From the NCBI GenBank assembly GCA_021432605.1, contig MU271150.1:310001-374000 (forward strand): a stretch of 64,000 nucleotides of DNA. The letters are read 5' to 3'. Made by a program: the position numbers and the translations under genes. The stretch's first letter is position 1; every line of letters starts with the position of its first letter. Under the pieces are notes generated by a model. The model saw only the letters and a list, made by a program, of their open reading frames with translations. It did not search any database and had not been told where the DNA came from. This DNA is from Coniochaeta sp. PMI_546 (taxonomy: Eukaryota; Ascomycota; Sordariomycetes; Coniochaetales; Coniochaetaceae). Below are positions 21,236 through 31,830 of the stretch, in pieces.

Positions 21236-21849
21236 ACAAGATGGACTTCAACAGACCGTGCTGGCATCTTATGCTACATTGCTCCAGAGAAATGAACACA
21301 TAGCAGTGTTTCAGGTTAGCCCGGGTAATTTTGTATATTTCTCGAGGTTTTTGGGGAAGTTAGAATTCTGCCTCCCCTTTGCTGATGTGGCGCGGACATT
21401 GGAAATGCAGAACATGCCCTTTCCCGTTCGGCTACCTTTCCCATCTTATGTTCTCACAACATTACATGGACTTTACCTCGCATATTCTACACGTTTGCGA
21501 GCTCGGTCTATTATCGGGTTTCAATAAATACGACTGATAACCTGGTGTTCGAACCTACTTGTTCTTGAATAACGCTTCTCCACCCACCAACAGGAGAAGC
21601 CAACTCTTTGGAACGATGTCCAGCAGCTTGTACCAACCAACCGGCTGGATGATCCTCAAGAACAAATAGTTCCAGCTCATACTCGCTGTAGCCACGAGGC
21701 TATAAATCCAGACGAGGAAGTTCCGGCAGTTCAGGTTGGTTGAGTGAAACCGGGGTCCACCTGCATGTGCCGCCCTCCTATTATGGCACGCGTCTCGCCG
21801 AAGTTCTGAAAATAGAATACGGAGCCGAAATTGTTCGACCGCGGCCACG
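21236..21849. other. Intergenic, no gene recognised
   Basis: Contains open stretches on both strands (21258-21527 plus; 21555-21848 minus) without recognisable motifs. The minus one adjoins the NRPS relic and may be decayed downstream sequence of it. Confidence 0.3.
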
Positions 21850-22740
21850 TGTCAAAAAGCTCCAAGATCTCAGACAGACCTAGAGTCTCGTGCGGGATAC
21901 CCAGATAGGCTCGATGTTGCTCGAGGATGGAATCTTTTATTCTGGCAGGCGGTCGCCAAGACTATCCTCAAGGCTTTTCACAGTATCTAATAGGCTCTGA
22001 GGCGGCGTTGCATCTCCAAGTAAGATAAAGCCGAGTAGCTGCTTGTTCAAGACGGCCTTGGAACGGCTTCGACGATTTGCCCGACCGAGTCTGGCAGACA
22101 CCGTCCGAGTTGATACTCGATCTCGCCCACCTCAACACACTATCGATCCACCTTAGTTTGCTTATCCAGGCGTCCGATGCAGCAAATCGATTCGCCTGGA
22201 TTGTCTGGTTAGATCTTGCGTATGAAGAACCTGCCCCTTGTATATAGGGCGGCCAACCACTGGATGATGCTCTCCCCCTAGAGGCTGGATAAAGGCATCC
22301 TCTCGAGTCGTCTGATCATCATCTATATAAGCTTAGTCGATAATTGGGCCCTTGATCAGCAGCTCGCCCACAGCGCGAACTGGGGCAAGTCTTTCGACAT
22401 CATTCGCGTCCGCGATCCACAGGCCGGCTCCCAGACCGAAATCAACGTCTATGAGCTGAAAGACCGTTTCAGGTAACTAAGGCAGGCCCTCGTAGATGTA
22501 CACTGCCTCCGAGCGAGACCTCGCTAGCTCCGCCGTAAGGTGACTCGCCAGCATGGCAGTGTATTTGAGTCCATATAGTACGGCAGCCAGCCAGGCGCGG
22601 AGTTAACACGGATCGATGAAGACAAAGATCGATCCGGTTTTGAGGATAGCTAGAATGACCACAGTAGACCATTCAAACGCCAGGGCGACTGAGCTGTGGA
22701 CGAGGATCATTTCACACTCGCATCGCGGTTTCACTCACAG
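21850..22740 (-). pseudogene. Decayed NRPS/adenylation-domain relic
   Basis: Minus-strand translation shows adenylation-domain landmarks in the right order but in broken frames. Near 22700-22605 is an A2-like segment (VVILAILKTGSIFVFIDP), and near 22430-22340 is the A6-A7 region (LWIADANDVERLAPVRAVGELLIKGPI). Near 22270-22200 is a degraded 'YKTGDL' region, and around 22110-21960 comes LPDSVGQIVEAVPRPS then LLGDATPPQSLLDTVKSLEDSLGDRLP. The substrate-pocket core A3-A5 that should separate the first two segments is missing, so there is an internal deletion. Several in-frame stops occur (for example after GELLIKGPIID). The other NRPS domains (condensation, carrier) are not visible. It is a dead fragment. 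Confidence 0.62.
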
Positions 22741-22750
22741 TTTGCTTAAT

Positions 22751-23494
22751 CGCGGTGTCATGTCACCTGTAAGGCAAGAAAAGGCAGATCACCCTGGATA
22801 GACACAAGCCAAGAATGTGATATCAGTATTGACTTGAAATCTACGTCTAGACGGAGTACGTTCCGAGCTGGTACAACAGACTCTGATAACCTCGTAGCTG
22901 CCACATCCATCGAGGAACCTTTGAATTTGGAATAAATAGGGACTTATGAATGGAAGAGGGCTCAGGAACAACCCTGTTTAGGTTGCATCTGCCCTCTCAT
23001 CCGGCCATGTCGTGACGGTACGGTTAGCTTTGTAGTCAGAAGGATCGGGTACCCATTCTTGGGAATTCCATCTAGGAGGCACTGCATTAGATTTGGACCA
23101 GTAGCCAGTCTTGGCTTGCAAGAGCCGTATATGATGTCATTAGAGTTCTCTTCTATCATCCACAGAGATAAGCACAAGATCGATGGGATTTAATTGACCG
23201 AGTGAAGCATCATGGTGTTGGAGATGAGAATATTTTGTTCTTCTCGAGTATGAAGTAAGCTAATAAAGTATGAGTGGTGAGGAAATACCGACAAACATCT
23301 CCCTTAACCATCCTAGCCCTATCTCCCCTGAACCCCCCTGGTCCTGTTGCTCAACCGTCATCCTCTATGGAAATGTACGTAGGATAGGCAAAGCAGCAGC
23401 ATGCCAAACAAAAACTCGAGTGCGGGCAGGTCGAAACTTTTTCCAGCCTGGCCTTACCTCGCAGTGTGCGACGTGGCCTACGGATGAAACCTTT
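22751..23494. other. Intergenic, no gene recognised
   Basis: No family signal in the short ORFs; 3' flank of the Hce2 gene. Confidence 0.35.
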
Positions 23495-24076
23495 CTAGGT
23501 GTGGTAGATACCCCACTGGACACCATGGCTGGTACCATGAGCACCAAGCGAGCCACCACACTCCATGTATCCCGCCGATCCAACCTTGCCACCATGAAAG
23601 TTGGCAAACTGATCGACTGACGTATTTATGATATCGATGATATCCAGGTTCCCAATCTCGAAGTAGCCGCCGACATGGTCAGTGGGCTGCACACCGAAGG
23701 CACAAGTTCCCCACTCGACGAGCTGATGCTGATTGCCAGTGACGGACTCGACATTCCACTTTCCTCCCTTCTCCACGCTCTTCGCGATATTGAGGCAGTC
23801 ATTGGCGAAAGGCGAGGCATCGGACGTGCGGTCCCAGAAGGAGGAAGATCCACAAGAATCAAGCGGAGGTTGCCCATCGGGTCCACACTGGGGGCAATCA
23901 TCGGGGGGAGGATTATTAGGCGGCTGGAGAATGGGGCCGGTATCATGCTCGACCGGGGCGGTATAGTTAACGCCGTTGTTCTGAGCAATCATGAGCTTGA
24001 TGGAATGCGGGAGTGGCGAGCTGAGGGCGAGGGTGAAGAGGACCGCGAAGGCGAAGAGATCTATGGACAGGTGCAT
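23495..24076 (-). CDS. Secreted Hce2-domain (Ecp2-like) effector candidate
   Basis: Single exon, 193 aa from ATG 24076, chosen because it starts a signal peptide (MHLSIDLFAFAVLFTLALSS); an in-frame upstream ATG at 24109 would bury it. After a Pro-rich linker with a CPQC pair, the C-terminal ~115 residues match the Hce2 pattern. The sequence runs CGSSSFWDRTSDASPFANDC, then NQHQLVEWGTCAFGVQ, GYFEIGNLDIIDIINTSVDQF and GKVGSAGYMECGG. The domain's Cys residues are present at the expected places. Hce2 (homologues of Cladosporium fulvum ECP2) proteins are small secreted plant-interaction effectors, also found as modules of large chitinases. Role here is inferred from family only. Confidence 0.86.
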   Translation of the reverse strand: MHLSIDLFAFAVLFTLALSSPLPHSIKLMIAQNNGVNYTAPVEHDTGPILQPPNNPPPDDCPQCGPDGQPPLDSCGSSSFWDRTSDASPFANDCLNIAKSVEKGGKWNVESVTGNQHQLVEWGTCAFGVQPTDHVGGYFEIGNLDIIDIINTSVDQFANFHGGKVGSAGYMECGGSLGAHGTSHGVQWGIYHT

Positions 24077-24981
24077 CTTGCTTCTCGAATCAGCATATAT
24101 ATTTTCCAAAGTGGTGTAGGTCCCATCTACTCTGTTGGCGTATGTTAGACTGGTTGAAGGCAGAGCGCGATGTCAGTTGAAATCTGAAGCTTTCGTCAGA
24201 ACATCCCTTTCTTGTCTGATGAAGGCAATTAGAGGAAAACAAGCCTAGGAGTTATGAGGCCCTATAAGGCGATAGCTCGGAAATGTAGGCTCGGACTCTG
24301 ATGACACGAGGAAGAGGTCGTTGAAGAGAGAGAAGGTGAAAGGAATTGGCAAGGTGGGAGGAAATATCTGACCTCCTTCAAAGCTAAGAATTCGATTGCC
24401 CTTGGAACGGTGTGCTCCAAGTAGCGCTTTCCCAAAGATTCAGGTAGAGTACGTCCTCATTACTCCACGTGTCGCCGGAAGGAGCACTGCTTCGGAAGCT
24501 CAGATGTTCTCGACCCTTCCTGATTCCCGTCGCTTCACTGACTTGATCGTCACCCCTTTTAATTACTAAGACCAACAAGCTGACGACGTGGGTCCCCAGC
24601 ACACGCCAAACTGAGAGTACAGCTGCTTCCCGGAATTTGCACATACTGCAGGTACCAGTTCCAAATGGAAGGCTAATAGACGGGCGGTGGTCAACATCTT
24701 CGCGGGCTTGCTTAGCATACGACGAGCCGGTACTAAGATCCGTGGACGGCCGAGTAGTGGGAGAGCAAGATACATAAGATACCAAGCTTGGTATAACTTA
24801 AGAGGTGTAATACTCGAGTCATATAATCCTGGACCCGAACTGCTCCATCCTGAAATACAGCACGAAACAATTATCCTTGTGTACCCAAACGGTCTAGCCC
24901 AACAGCCAGCCACGACTCAAAAGCAACGAACCAATGTCTAATGAAGACATCCAAAACATCAGGATGTCATCACACAGCTGT
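24077..24981. other. Intergenic, no gene recognised
   Basis: Divergent-style upstream region of the Hce2 gene plus 3' flank of the mannosyltransferase. Minus-strand ORF fragments at 24384-24913 have weak look-alikes to esterase or P450 motifs, which I do not accept. Confidence 0.35.
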
Positions 24982-26535
24982 TCAGGGGGCTTTTCCTGCA
25001 GCGGCCGCCGCTGCAGCAGCATTGGCTTTCTCGGCCTTAAGCTTGGTGTCCTGCTCAAGCTGCCAAAAGCCCCCAATTTCCTCGTAAGCCTTCTCCCACC
25101 CGGGGAGAATTTCATTGAGATCCCTCGCCGGAACATCGTCCATATCCGTACACATGGCCACCTTGGTATCCTCCGGCCGACCTGCCCAATACTTGGCGCC
25201 ATCGAATTTGATCCCCACCCTCACATTATGCGCCGGGTCTTCGTCTGTCGGCGCGCGCTTATAGTGGCGGAAATAACCGCCCTTCTCCTCCTTGTTCCAC
25301 CGCATCACCTCCAGCGCGACGGACTTGACCAGCCCACCGTGCATGAAGGCGATCGTACCGTTGTCAGGATGGTGCTGCGCGAACGAGTGCCCGCAGTAGT
25401 ACCCGTCGTTCTCGACGCCGACACTGGTCAGCCACTTCTTCGGCTTGCCGAAGTCCGTCTTCAGCGCGTGCCACGCGAAGCGAAACATGTCCTTGTCGCC
25501 CAGCAGGAACTCGTTGTAGTAGCTACCGTGCTCGTTGTTCAGCCAGGCCGCGAGTTGCAGGTGGTACCAGTAGCGGCGCTTGTCGACCAGCATCTGGCCG
25601 CTCTCCTGCTCGTACTCGTTCATGCGGCAGGGGGTGTTGGTGATGGCCCAGGCCGGGTTCTGGGGCCGTGATCGGGCAATGTCGGGCCAGAAGACGGTGC
25701 GATACTCCTGGTAAACCTGCGAGTCGAAGAGAGACTCTGGGTCAATGACAGGGATGTTGTCCGAGTCGAGGAGCAGGGGCTCGGCAAACTTGGAGTTGAC
25801 CACTGCAGCTGACTTGAGCTGGTAGTTGATCCAAAAGCCGTCCTTCTTGACCTTGATGATGTTGTGACCCTTGGACAGGTCATTGAACGTCATTGGCTGA
25901 TACATAGAAGCTAGTTCCAGCATGGCGTCTTCCGACATTTCATCATCCCAGTAGTGTATCTCGACCGGTATCTTGGATTGCAGCACCTTGAGCCGGCGCA
26001 GGACCACCTTCAACCGCATCGTCGTATCATGATTGCCTGCAAGAATGACAATACCCTTCCCTGAGAACTTGTCCTTCACCATCTCCCAGGGTATCATTTG
26101 TCCGTCCACATACGCCTGCCATTGCTTCCGGCGCATCTCGATTTCCTCGTCCGACCGATCCTGGACGACCCAATCGACGTCGTTATTGTATTGAAAGTCC
26201 ACAGCATCCTGGAATGCCCACGTGCATGTCGCCTTGGCCTCTGCCATCGTGACGCCCTTCAGACGCGTCACAGCCTCGAAATGGTCGCGGAACGAGTCGG
26301 CCCAAGGCAGCTTGTGCGCTTCGGCGACCAGTTGCGCGCTCGAGGGGAGTTTGTAGGGCTCATCTCCGTTGGTTCCCGAATTCGCGCCAGCTTTCGAAGC
26401 GGGTGGTATCCTGTCGGGGCCTAGGTTTGGCTGTCGTATGTCGGCGATCGCATCGCGACTCTGGAACGTGAAGAAGACGATGACGCACGCTAAGGCCACA
26501 GCCAGCAAAATCCTGGGCCGTTTGGAGACGACCAT
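24982..26535 (-). CDS. MNN2-type alpha-1,2-mannosyltransferase (GT71)
   Basis: Single exon, 517 aa. It is a type II Golgi membrane protein layout: short cytosolic basic tail (MVVSKRPR), one membrane helix at about residues 9-24, a polar stem, then the catalytic domain. Family marks are GIVILAGNHDTTMRLKVVLRRLK near residue 160, PVEIHYWDDEM near 190, and LLLDSDNIPVIDPE near 254, with the D-S-D metal/sugar-nucleotide motif at about 257-259. Later come YYNEFLLGDKDMFRFAWHALK and an SFAQHHPDNGTIAFMHGGL segment. Enzymes of this family add alpha-1,2-mannose branches to cell-wall mannan or N-glycan outer chains from GDP-mannose. The C-terminus ends in a poly-Ala stretch. Confidence 0.9.
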   Translation of the reverse strand: MVVSKRPRILLAVALACVIVFFTFQSRDAIADIRQPNLGPDRIPPASKAGANSGTNGDEPYKLPSSAQLVAEAHKLPWADSFRDHFEAVTRLKGVTMAEAKATCTWAFQDAVDFQYNNDVDWVVQDRSDEEIEMRRKQWQAYVDGQMIPWEMVKDKFSGKGIVILAGNHDTTMRLKVVLRRLKVLQSKIPVEIHYWDDEMSEDAMLELASMYQPMTFNDLSKGHNIIKVKKDGFWINYQLKSAAVVNSKFAEPLLLDSDNIPVIDPESLFDSQVYQEYRTVFWPDIARSRPQNPAWAITNTPCRMNEYEQESGQMLVDKRRYWYHLQLAAWLNNEHGSYYNEFLLGDKDMFRFAWHALKTDFGKPKKWLTSVGVENDGYYCGHSFAQHHPDNGTIAFMHGGLVKSVALEVMRWNKEEKGGYFRHYKRAPTDEDPAHNVRVGIKFDGAKYWAGRPEDTKVAMCTDMDDVPARDLNEILPGWEKAYEEIGGFWQLEQDTKLKAEKANAAAAAAAAGKAP

Positions 26536-27615
26536 GTTGATTTATCTCATCAATGAGCTCGGTTCGAAGTAACGACGTGTCGATGGGATCATTCTGCGAC
26601 GGCAGGAATGCGGCTCTCGTGCGTCGACGACGTGAAGTCGGATTACACCAGATTGCGTGTGGGCCAGCGCGAAAAAGGAGATGGGGATTTCTGGGATTTC
26701 AATTGATCAGCCAAGACTTCTCCGCAGAAGGTCGATGCAATCCCCGACCCCTGAAGCCTCGGAATTTGCTTGTGATTGAGGATGGCGGGGTACGTACCAC
26801 GCACCATCCATGTGCCTCTAAATGGCCAGTGACATCATTGTACCTGTCTCGTCAATATTGGCTGTTCTGAAGCTGTCTAAAAAAATAAAATAAAAGGAAA
26901 GGAAAGGAAAAAGGGAAAAAAAAGGCAAATAACCAAGAAATATATATAACATTTATCAATCGATCCAGGAGATCACAGAATATGTCCATAGTTATGATTT
27001 AAACTATTAGAATAGAAAAGCCACACCTTCTCAAACCCGTTGCCGCCCCCGATACAACCTTGCATCTCCGTCATTATGTGCTGACTGTAGTAGATTTCTA
27101 TGAAGACGCGAGGCTTCAAAAATCTGGGCATCTTGCAACGCGAAGCGATAGATTAGGCCATGATTGCCTAGGAGCGACTCAACTACGGAGCACCTCACAC
27201 CTGTGAAGGTACCTTAGGCTCTCGGTCATGGATCCAAGCGGTGTGATGCTGAAGATCTCGTTCCTTCCTCATCCTTTGAGAGCGCCGCTTGAAGTTGCCG
27301 ACGAATATAAAATTCCACATGACTTCCGCTAATAATCGAGAACGAAGCCCCGGGTTGCGACTTCCTAGACTTTACACTATCTCCTTGAAGACGCCAAGTT
27401 ACTACTGGACCCCTGGGTCATCTCTGCGTTGTCATATTTTTGTCGTGGGTGAAGATGTTATGCTAAAACAAGCACGATTTCCTCTTCACTAAATTGCTTA
27501 TGATACATGATTTCAGTTGAAAAGACATCAGCAAAGGCACCCGATATTTCAGCTAGCGAAGTTTTCATTCCTCAGTCAGACTATTCCCGATACTCTAGTC
27601 TAGCTAGAAAGCACA
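26536..27615. other. Intergenic, with polypurine tract
   Basis: No coding signal. A purine-only tract at about 26879-26935 (A-rich with GGAAA units) is low-complexity sequence. Confidence 0.4.
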
Positions 27616-28574
27616 ATGGGTGACAAACGTGGCAGTACGTTCTTTGCTTCGCAACACAGTTCTCTCTGCAATGCCTTCTGCTTTTGCCAGCCGGGTCTCG
27701 AACTGACAACTAGACAGCTTCCTTGCAAAGCGTGATCACGCTGGATCCGGATGTACGACTGCCTGAGCTGACTTACTTTGACTGCTGAATGTTGACTGTT
27801 GTATTGCGGATAGCCACCGACCAAGCAGGTGAGTCAATACGCTCAGGCTGTCACAGAGTACAGAGAGAAATCCCACTAAACAGCCGCTTATTCTAGTGGT
27901 ATCTCGACTTAGCCAGGGTATGTTGAACAGATTGATAATTATTTCGAATTTGAACTCTCGATTTATCCGATATGATACCACAGCAGAACCGAGAGCAGGC
28001 GGCCGTGAGTATTCGTCGATGTGCCTAAATCGATCCACAATCGACGGCCCACTGACCTTGCCGAATTCAATAGAATCACTGGAAGATAGCCAAGGTGTGT
28101 CGGAGCAATGACATTCGAGAGAAACGATCGTGACGCAACTAACTCTTCTCTCGCCCCAGCAACATGAGGCTCTCAGCGAGGTAATCCTACATCTGACTAC
28201 CCGCTCCACACCGAGTTCACTGACAGAAACTACCCGCTCCACACCGAGTTCACTGACAGAAAGACCAGAAGTGGATGGCTAAGGCAGCAGTATGTGGCTA
28301 CTTGAACATTAGGCGAACACGAAGGCAAAAGTGCTGAGATCTTCTCCGCGGAAAGTACTACTGGGCTATGGCTGAGCAGACGCCTTCGGCCTCACGACAA
28401 GTAAGACGACTGTTCTATCCAATATGGACTACAGAATATCTTAGCTCTGACTCTGGCATGGCTGACAATTATGATGGCCAGGACCAGAGTCGAGAATCGA
28501 ATTATGGCAATGCTGATGTACAAGGGCAGCCACGGTCGTCGATGCGGAAGCAGGAGGGCAGCAACTGGTGGTGA
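27616..28574 (+). CDS. Putative micro-exon gene, small helical protein of unknown function
   Basis: Modelled as ten exons: 27616-27634, 27718-27752, 27814-27828, 27897-27917, 27984-28004, 28074-28094, 28160-28180, 28260-28289, 28380-28400 and 28482-28574. Coding total is 297 nt (98 aa) over 959 bases. Exons 4-7 and 9 are each exactly 21 nt (7 codons), and every intron from the second on is phase 0 with GT and AG ends. Introns are 61-90 nt, several with CTGAC or CTAAC branch sites 10-25 nt before the AG. The peptides from exons 4-8 (WYLDLAR, QNREQAA, NHWKIAK, QHEALSE, KDQKWMAKAA) make one amphipathic-looking helix; the tail is polar and Gln/Ser-rich. No family recognised. The last two junctions are least certain. 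Confidence 0.6.
28197..28262 (+). repeat. 33-bp tandem duplication, two perfect copies
   Basis: Copies at 28197-28229 and 28230-28262, identical. They lie mostly in intron 7 of the micro-exon gene model and each ends in CACTGACAGAAA, so the duplication copies both a branch-like CTGAC and the AG acceptor. Use of the first AG (28226) would bring an in-frame TGA into the mRNA. Confidence 0.92.
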
Positions 28575-29414
28575 ATATTCTTCCATGTTAATAGGTGGCT
28601 GTGAATAATGGGATGGCCCCAATGGTTGGCAATGGTCATTTCGACCTCAGATATATCAAGACCATGCAGTGGGTTCAGTGTGAAGAACGAAGACTATCAC
28701 GATGCCACTCATCGTCTATACAATTACATGATCGCCATTTCAAAACGCGATATGGGGCGTCATACTTGAGAAACATAGGCTGCGCTCGAGCACATCTCGA
28801 TAAAGGTGGAAGAGGGTCTGCAAGATTGATGCAGCAACCCCTGCCAAGTGATCCGATCTTGGTACGGCTTTCTGCCGATAGCCAATCGCTAATGCCAAAG
28901 CGCTCGAAAAAGTCCAACACATGAACACGATCACGCGTTGAGACGCCAAATGTCACCTGGCGCAGTGACGCTGAAGTCCCGGCAAGCCTGTCTCAGAACG
29001 ACATCCGAAGCGGAGGGCGCATCTCTCTAGACCTCCGTTACATGAAAAATATATAATTAGCGCCAGTCCATCTTCAGTACAATGTTGGAACACAACAGTG
29101 AAGACCAAATAGAGCCAAGATCAAATCTACCTCAAACTCCTCGACGTGAAGTGCGACAGACACGTGCACTCATCCGACTTGCCACCGGCACGATCTGCAG
29201 ATCATAGTAGCGACTTTGGAAGCCGATGTTCTTGAAGATGAGTGGTGGCCTTCTCTCATAGGATTGGCGGTGCAAGGGTAACATCGGAGTGAACCCGCCA
29301 AGTAATAAGGTTGGGCAGAAGGGGATCTTCAATTGTGCGACCATTTTCGTCTAAGGTCTCAGAAAGGGTCTAAAGCGTTTCCTGATCTCCGTATGCAGGC
29401 GTTCACAACTGAGT
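28575..29414. other. Intergenic, no gene recognised
   Basis: Short ORFs without family signals; includes the 3' flank of the methyltransferase gene. Confidence 0.35.
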
Positions 29415-30566
29415 TCAAGGACGTTTCGCATCCGAGTCACTATCTGCAATCGGGAGAAGTGCTTCCCGAAGACGAGCGATGTCCTCGGGAGTGGCCTTGC
29501 AGCATCCACCCACGACGATGGTGTTCCAGCTAGCGCGCCTTTGAGTTGCTTTGACGACTTCGGCGACTTGACTTTCCCATGATCGCTATAGACATGTTAG
29601 TCTCGTTGATATGCTGGAATGCGTGATTGGTAGGAAGTGAAACAATTAGTAAATAAGAGCACTACATACCTTCGGCGGCTCCTTGCCTTCCGGCATCTCC
29701 CATTTTTGTGTAGTAGTGTTGTAGACCTCGCCATTGGTCCCATCCGGGTAGAGGACCAAACTAGGCCAGCCACTGAGCTCTCCGGAATCGACCATCCCCT
29801 TCACCACAGCCTCGTATCTCTCTACCAGTGCCGGCAGCTTCGTCACCTTGGTACAGTTTACCCCGATGCCCCATGGCACCACATCTGCAACCTCCCCACT
29901 AAGCATAGCTCGCACAGCCTCCTCGACCGACGTGCCATCTGGCAGTGTCAGTACCTCATCATCCCCAGGAAAGACACACGATATCCAGTATGGAGCCCGA
30001 ACATGCAATTCCTTATCGTCCATAACCTGCCGGATCGCTAACAGCTCGTCCAACCTCGGCACCGTCTCGAACGAGATATAATCGACCTGTTTGAACAAGT
30101 CAGGCACCTTGGCAAACAATCCTATCCGCTGCAAATGCCACGCCATTAGCGCGGACACTCCACTATGCTCCTCATCATATTTTCCCCCATACTCCTGGCT
30201 CGGAACGATCGTCGCCCCATACGGTCCCATACTAAGTGCGACCCTCCCCGCCCCAGCCTTGCGCGCAATCATGACCGCATCTCCCAGAAACTCCGGTACG
30301 CGATTGAGGGGCACGCCATTGGACCAGTCCGGGGTGCGTGTGTTTTCAAATCCGGGAATGGAAGCCTGGTATGTGGCGGTGGTTATGATGTCGGCGCCCG
30401 CTGCCGCAAAATCCTCGTGGCACGCGAGCAGGGTGCGCTGGTCGGTGAGGAGCAGGTGGGAGGACCACAGGGGCGTCTCGGCGCTGGTGAAGCGAATGTG
30501 GTATTTTTCCTCGAGAGTTGTGCCGAGCCCGCCGTCGAGGATGAGGATTGGAGTTTGATCACGCAT
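29415..30566 (-). CDS. Homocysteine S-methyltransferase family protein
   Basis: Exons 30566-29670 and 29585-29415 (84-nt intron, phase 0), 355 aa. It is the Hcy-binding barrel: ILILDGGLGTTLEE at residue 8, DIITTATYQASIPGF near 60, GRVALSMGPYGATI near 108 and DYISFETVPRLDE near 163. The zinc/thiol-binding cysteines are all there: GVNCTKV (Cys about 238) and the GGCCK pair (about 327-328), which the intron separates from the rest. Members transfer a methyl group to homocysteine from S-methylmethionine or AdoMet, giving methionine (Mht1/Sam4 type), in the cytosol. An exon-2 model is required, because without it the essential CC pair would be lost. Confidence 0.93.
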
Positions 30567-31830
30567 GGTAAAGAAGCAGATTTGGTTCTAAGGATTTACA
30601 CGTAAGTTTGGTTGAGTAGAGGTATGATAGAGTGATAATCTTGCCCAAAATTGTCAGTTGGACAGATGACGTTGGGACAGGGTGCATGTTAGATTATTTT
30701 ACAGGGTATGTTAGCGTCGAGTTAATGACTCTAGTAACATTGAAGACTGAGATGATTGGTCTCCGGCCTATGTCACACTAAGATTCCCACCCCACCATCT
30801 GCCACACACGCGTCAAGCATCCTACCTACATCTGGCACTAATATCTAACTTCATCTCCACGACCAAAACAATCGTTTGATCGGGGTCCAAAGGCTCGAAC
30901 CTCACATAGGCGTCACACAAGAGCAAACAAATTTACTTCTAATTGGTCTACATCGGGAACTATTACTCTGAGGTGCGACCCTCAAGCACGGGATTTCGGT
31001 TGCCTGGCCCTGGACCGTGTGGAGTTGATGGAGCCTTTGGCACGTCCGGCATCGCTTGGTTCTCGAATCCTCTTTGTACGACTATCGCAGTCAGCTTGGA
31101 TTCTTTTCACTAGAGTGTCACAATTCATACGGCCCGAGCTTACAAGAACATCTTCGGTCATATTGGCATAGGTGTGGTAAGAGGTCCACAATGCGGCGAG
31201 ACAAATGAACATGTTGCCATGTGCTCGCCACAATCTCTGAGAGGCAGGAGGCGCTGTAATAGACCCATTTTGAGGCAAAGATATCGCCGAGCTACGAAAA
31301 TATGTGACTCTGGCATCCTACGTTCACTGCGGGCTAATACTAATACTCTTAGGTAAAACCGCCGTCGGGACAATGGAAAAATCCTACTTTTTGGCATTTG
31401 CTGGATCGAGCTAGGCATCCGTCAGCAATCCCACTCTCGCATCCCGGTGTGACTTCCTACTCGTCCGCAATCCTACCGTCTCCTTGAAATGTTCGAGAAC
31501 AACCATGGAAGGCTGTGCCTTGCATGTATAACGCATGGCACCTAAACCTTATAATTTCGCTGTAGCTCGATCCTGACAAGCCGCAGCAGCCAACATATCG
31601 TATGGCATCTTAGCCCCTTGAGGCTCATCCATCAACTGAATGCCTTAGATCTACATGGTGATACTAGAAGGGGAAGCGTTCGCGGACGTGAGTTCCAGAA
31701 GTATAAGAAGGTCGATGATGACATCGTTTGGTGAGTATGTAGAAGCACACCATCGTGCACATCTAGTTCGCCTCTCATAGCATAGCTCAATAACCACATC
31801 CGCATTATCACCGTATCTTACACAAGTGTC
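30567..31830. other. Intergenic, no gene recognised
   Basis: Long divergent intergenic region between the methyltransferase and the GH114 gene. ORFs near 30982-31418 on the minus strand show no motif; I see nothing else. Confidence 0.35.

Noticed and set aside
21258-21527. Open frame after the HET stop as an extension of that protein
   Set aside because: It is in another frame, separated by the HET stop, with no intron that joins it.
24384-24930. Minus-strand fragments resembling carboxylesterase (EDVLYLNLW) and P450 heme loop (FGTGTC)
   Set aside because: The two look-alikes point to different families, lie in overlapping frames, lack the surrounding motifs, and the Cys spacing is wrong for P450.
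26879-26935. Purine tract as a CRISPR or satellite-like repeat
   Set aside because: There are no regular repeat and spacer units; it is simple low-complexity sequence.
28368-28574. Unspliced 68-aa ORF starting at ATG 28368
   Set aside because: It shares its end with the micro-exon gene; the spliced model explains the conserved splice signals upstream better, though a separate short ORF remains possible.
30982-31418. Overlapping minus-strand ORFs
   Set aside because: Composition is unlike coding sequence nearby, no motif, no plausible splicing.
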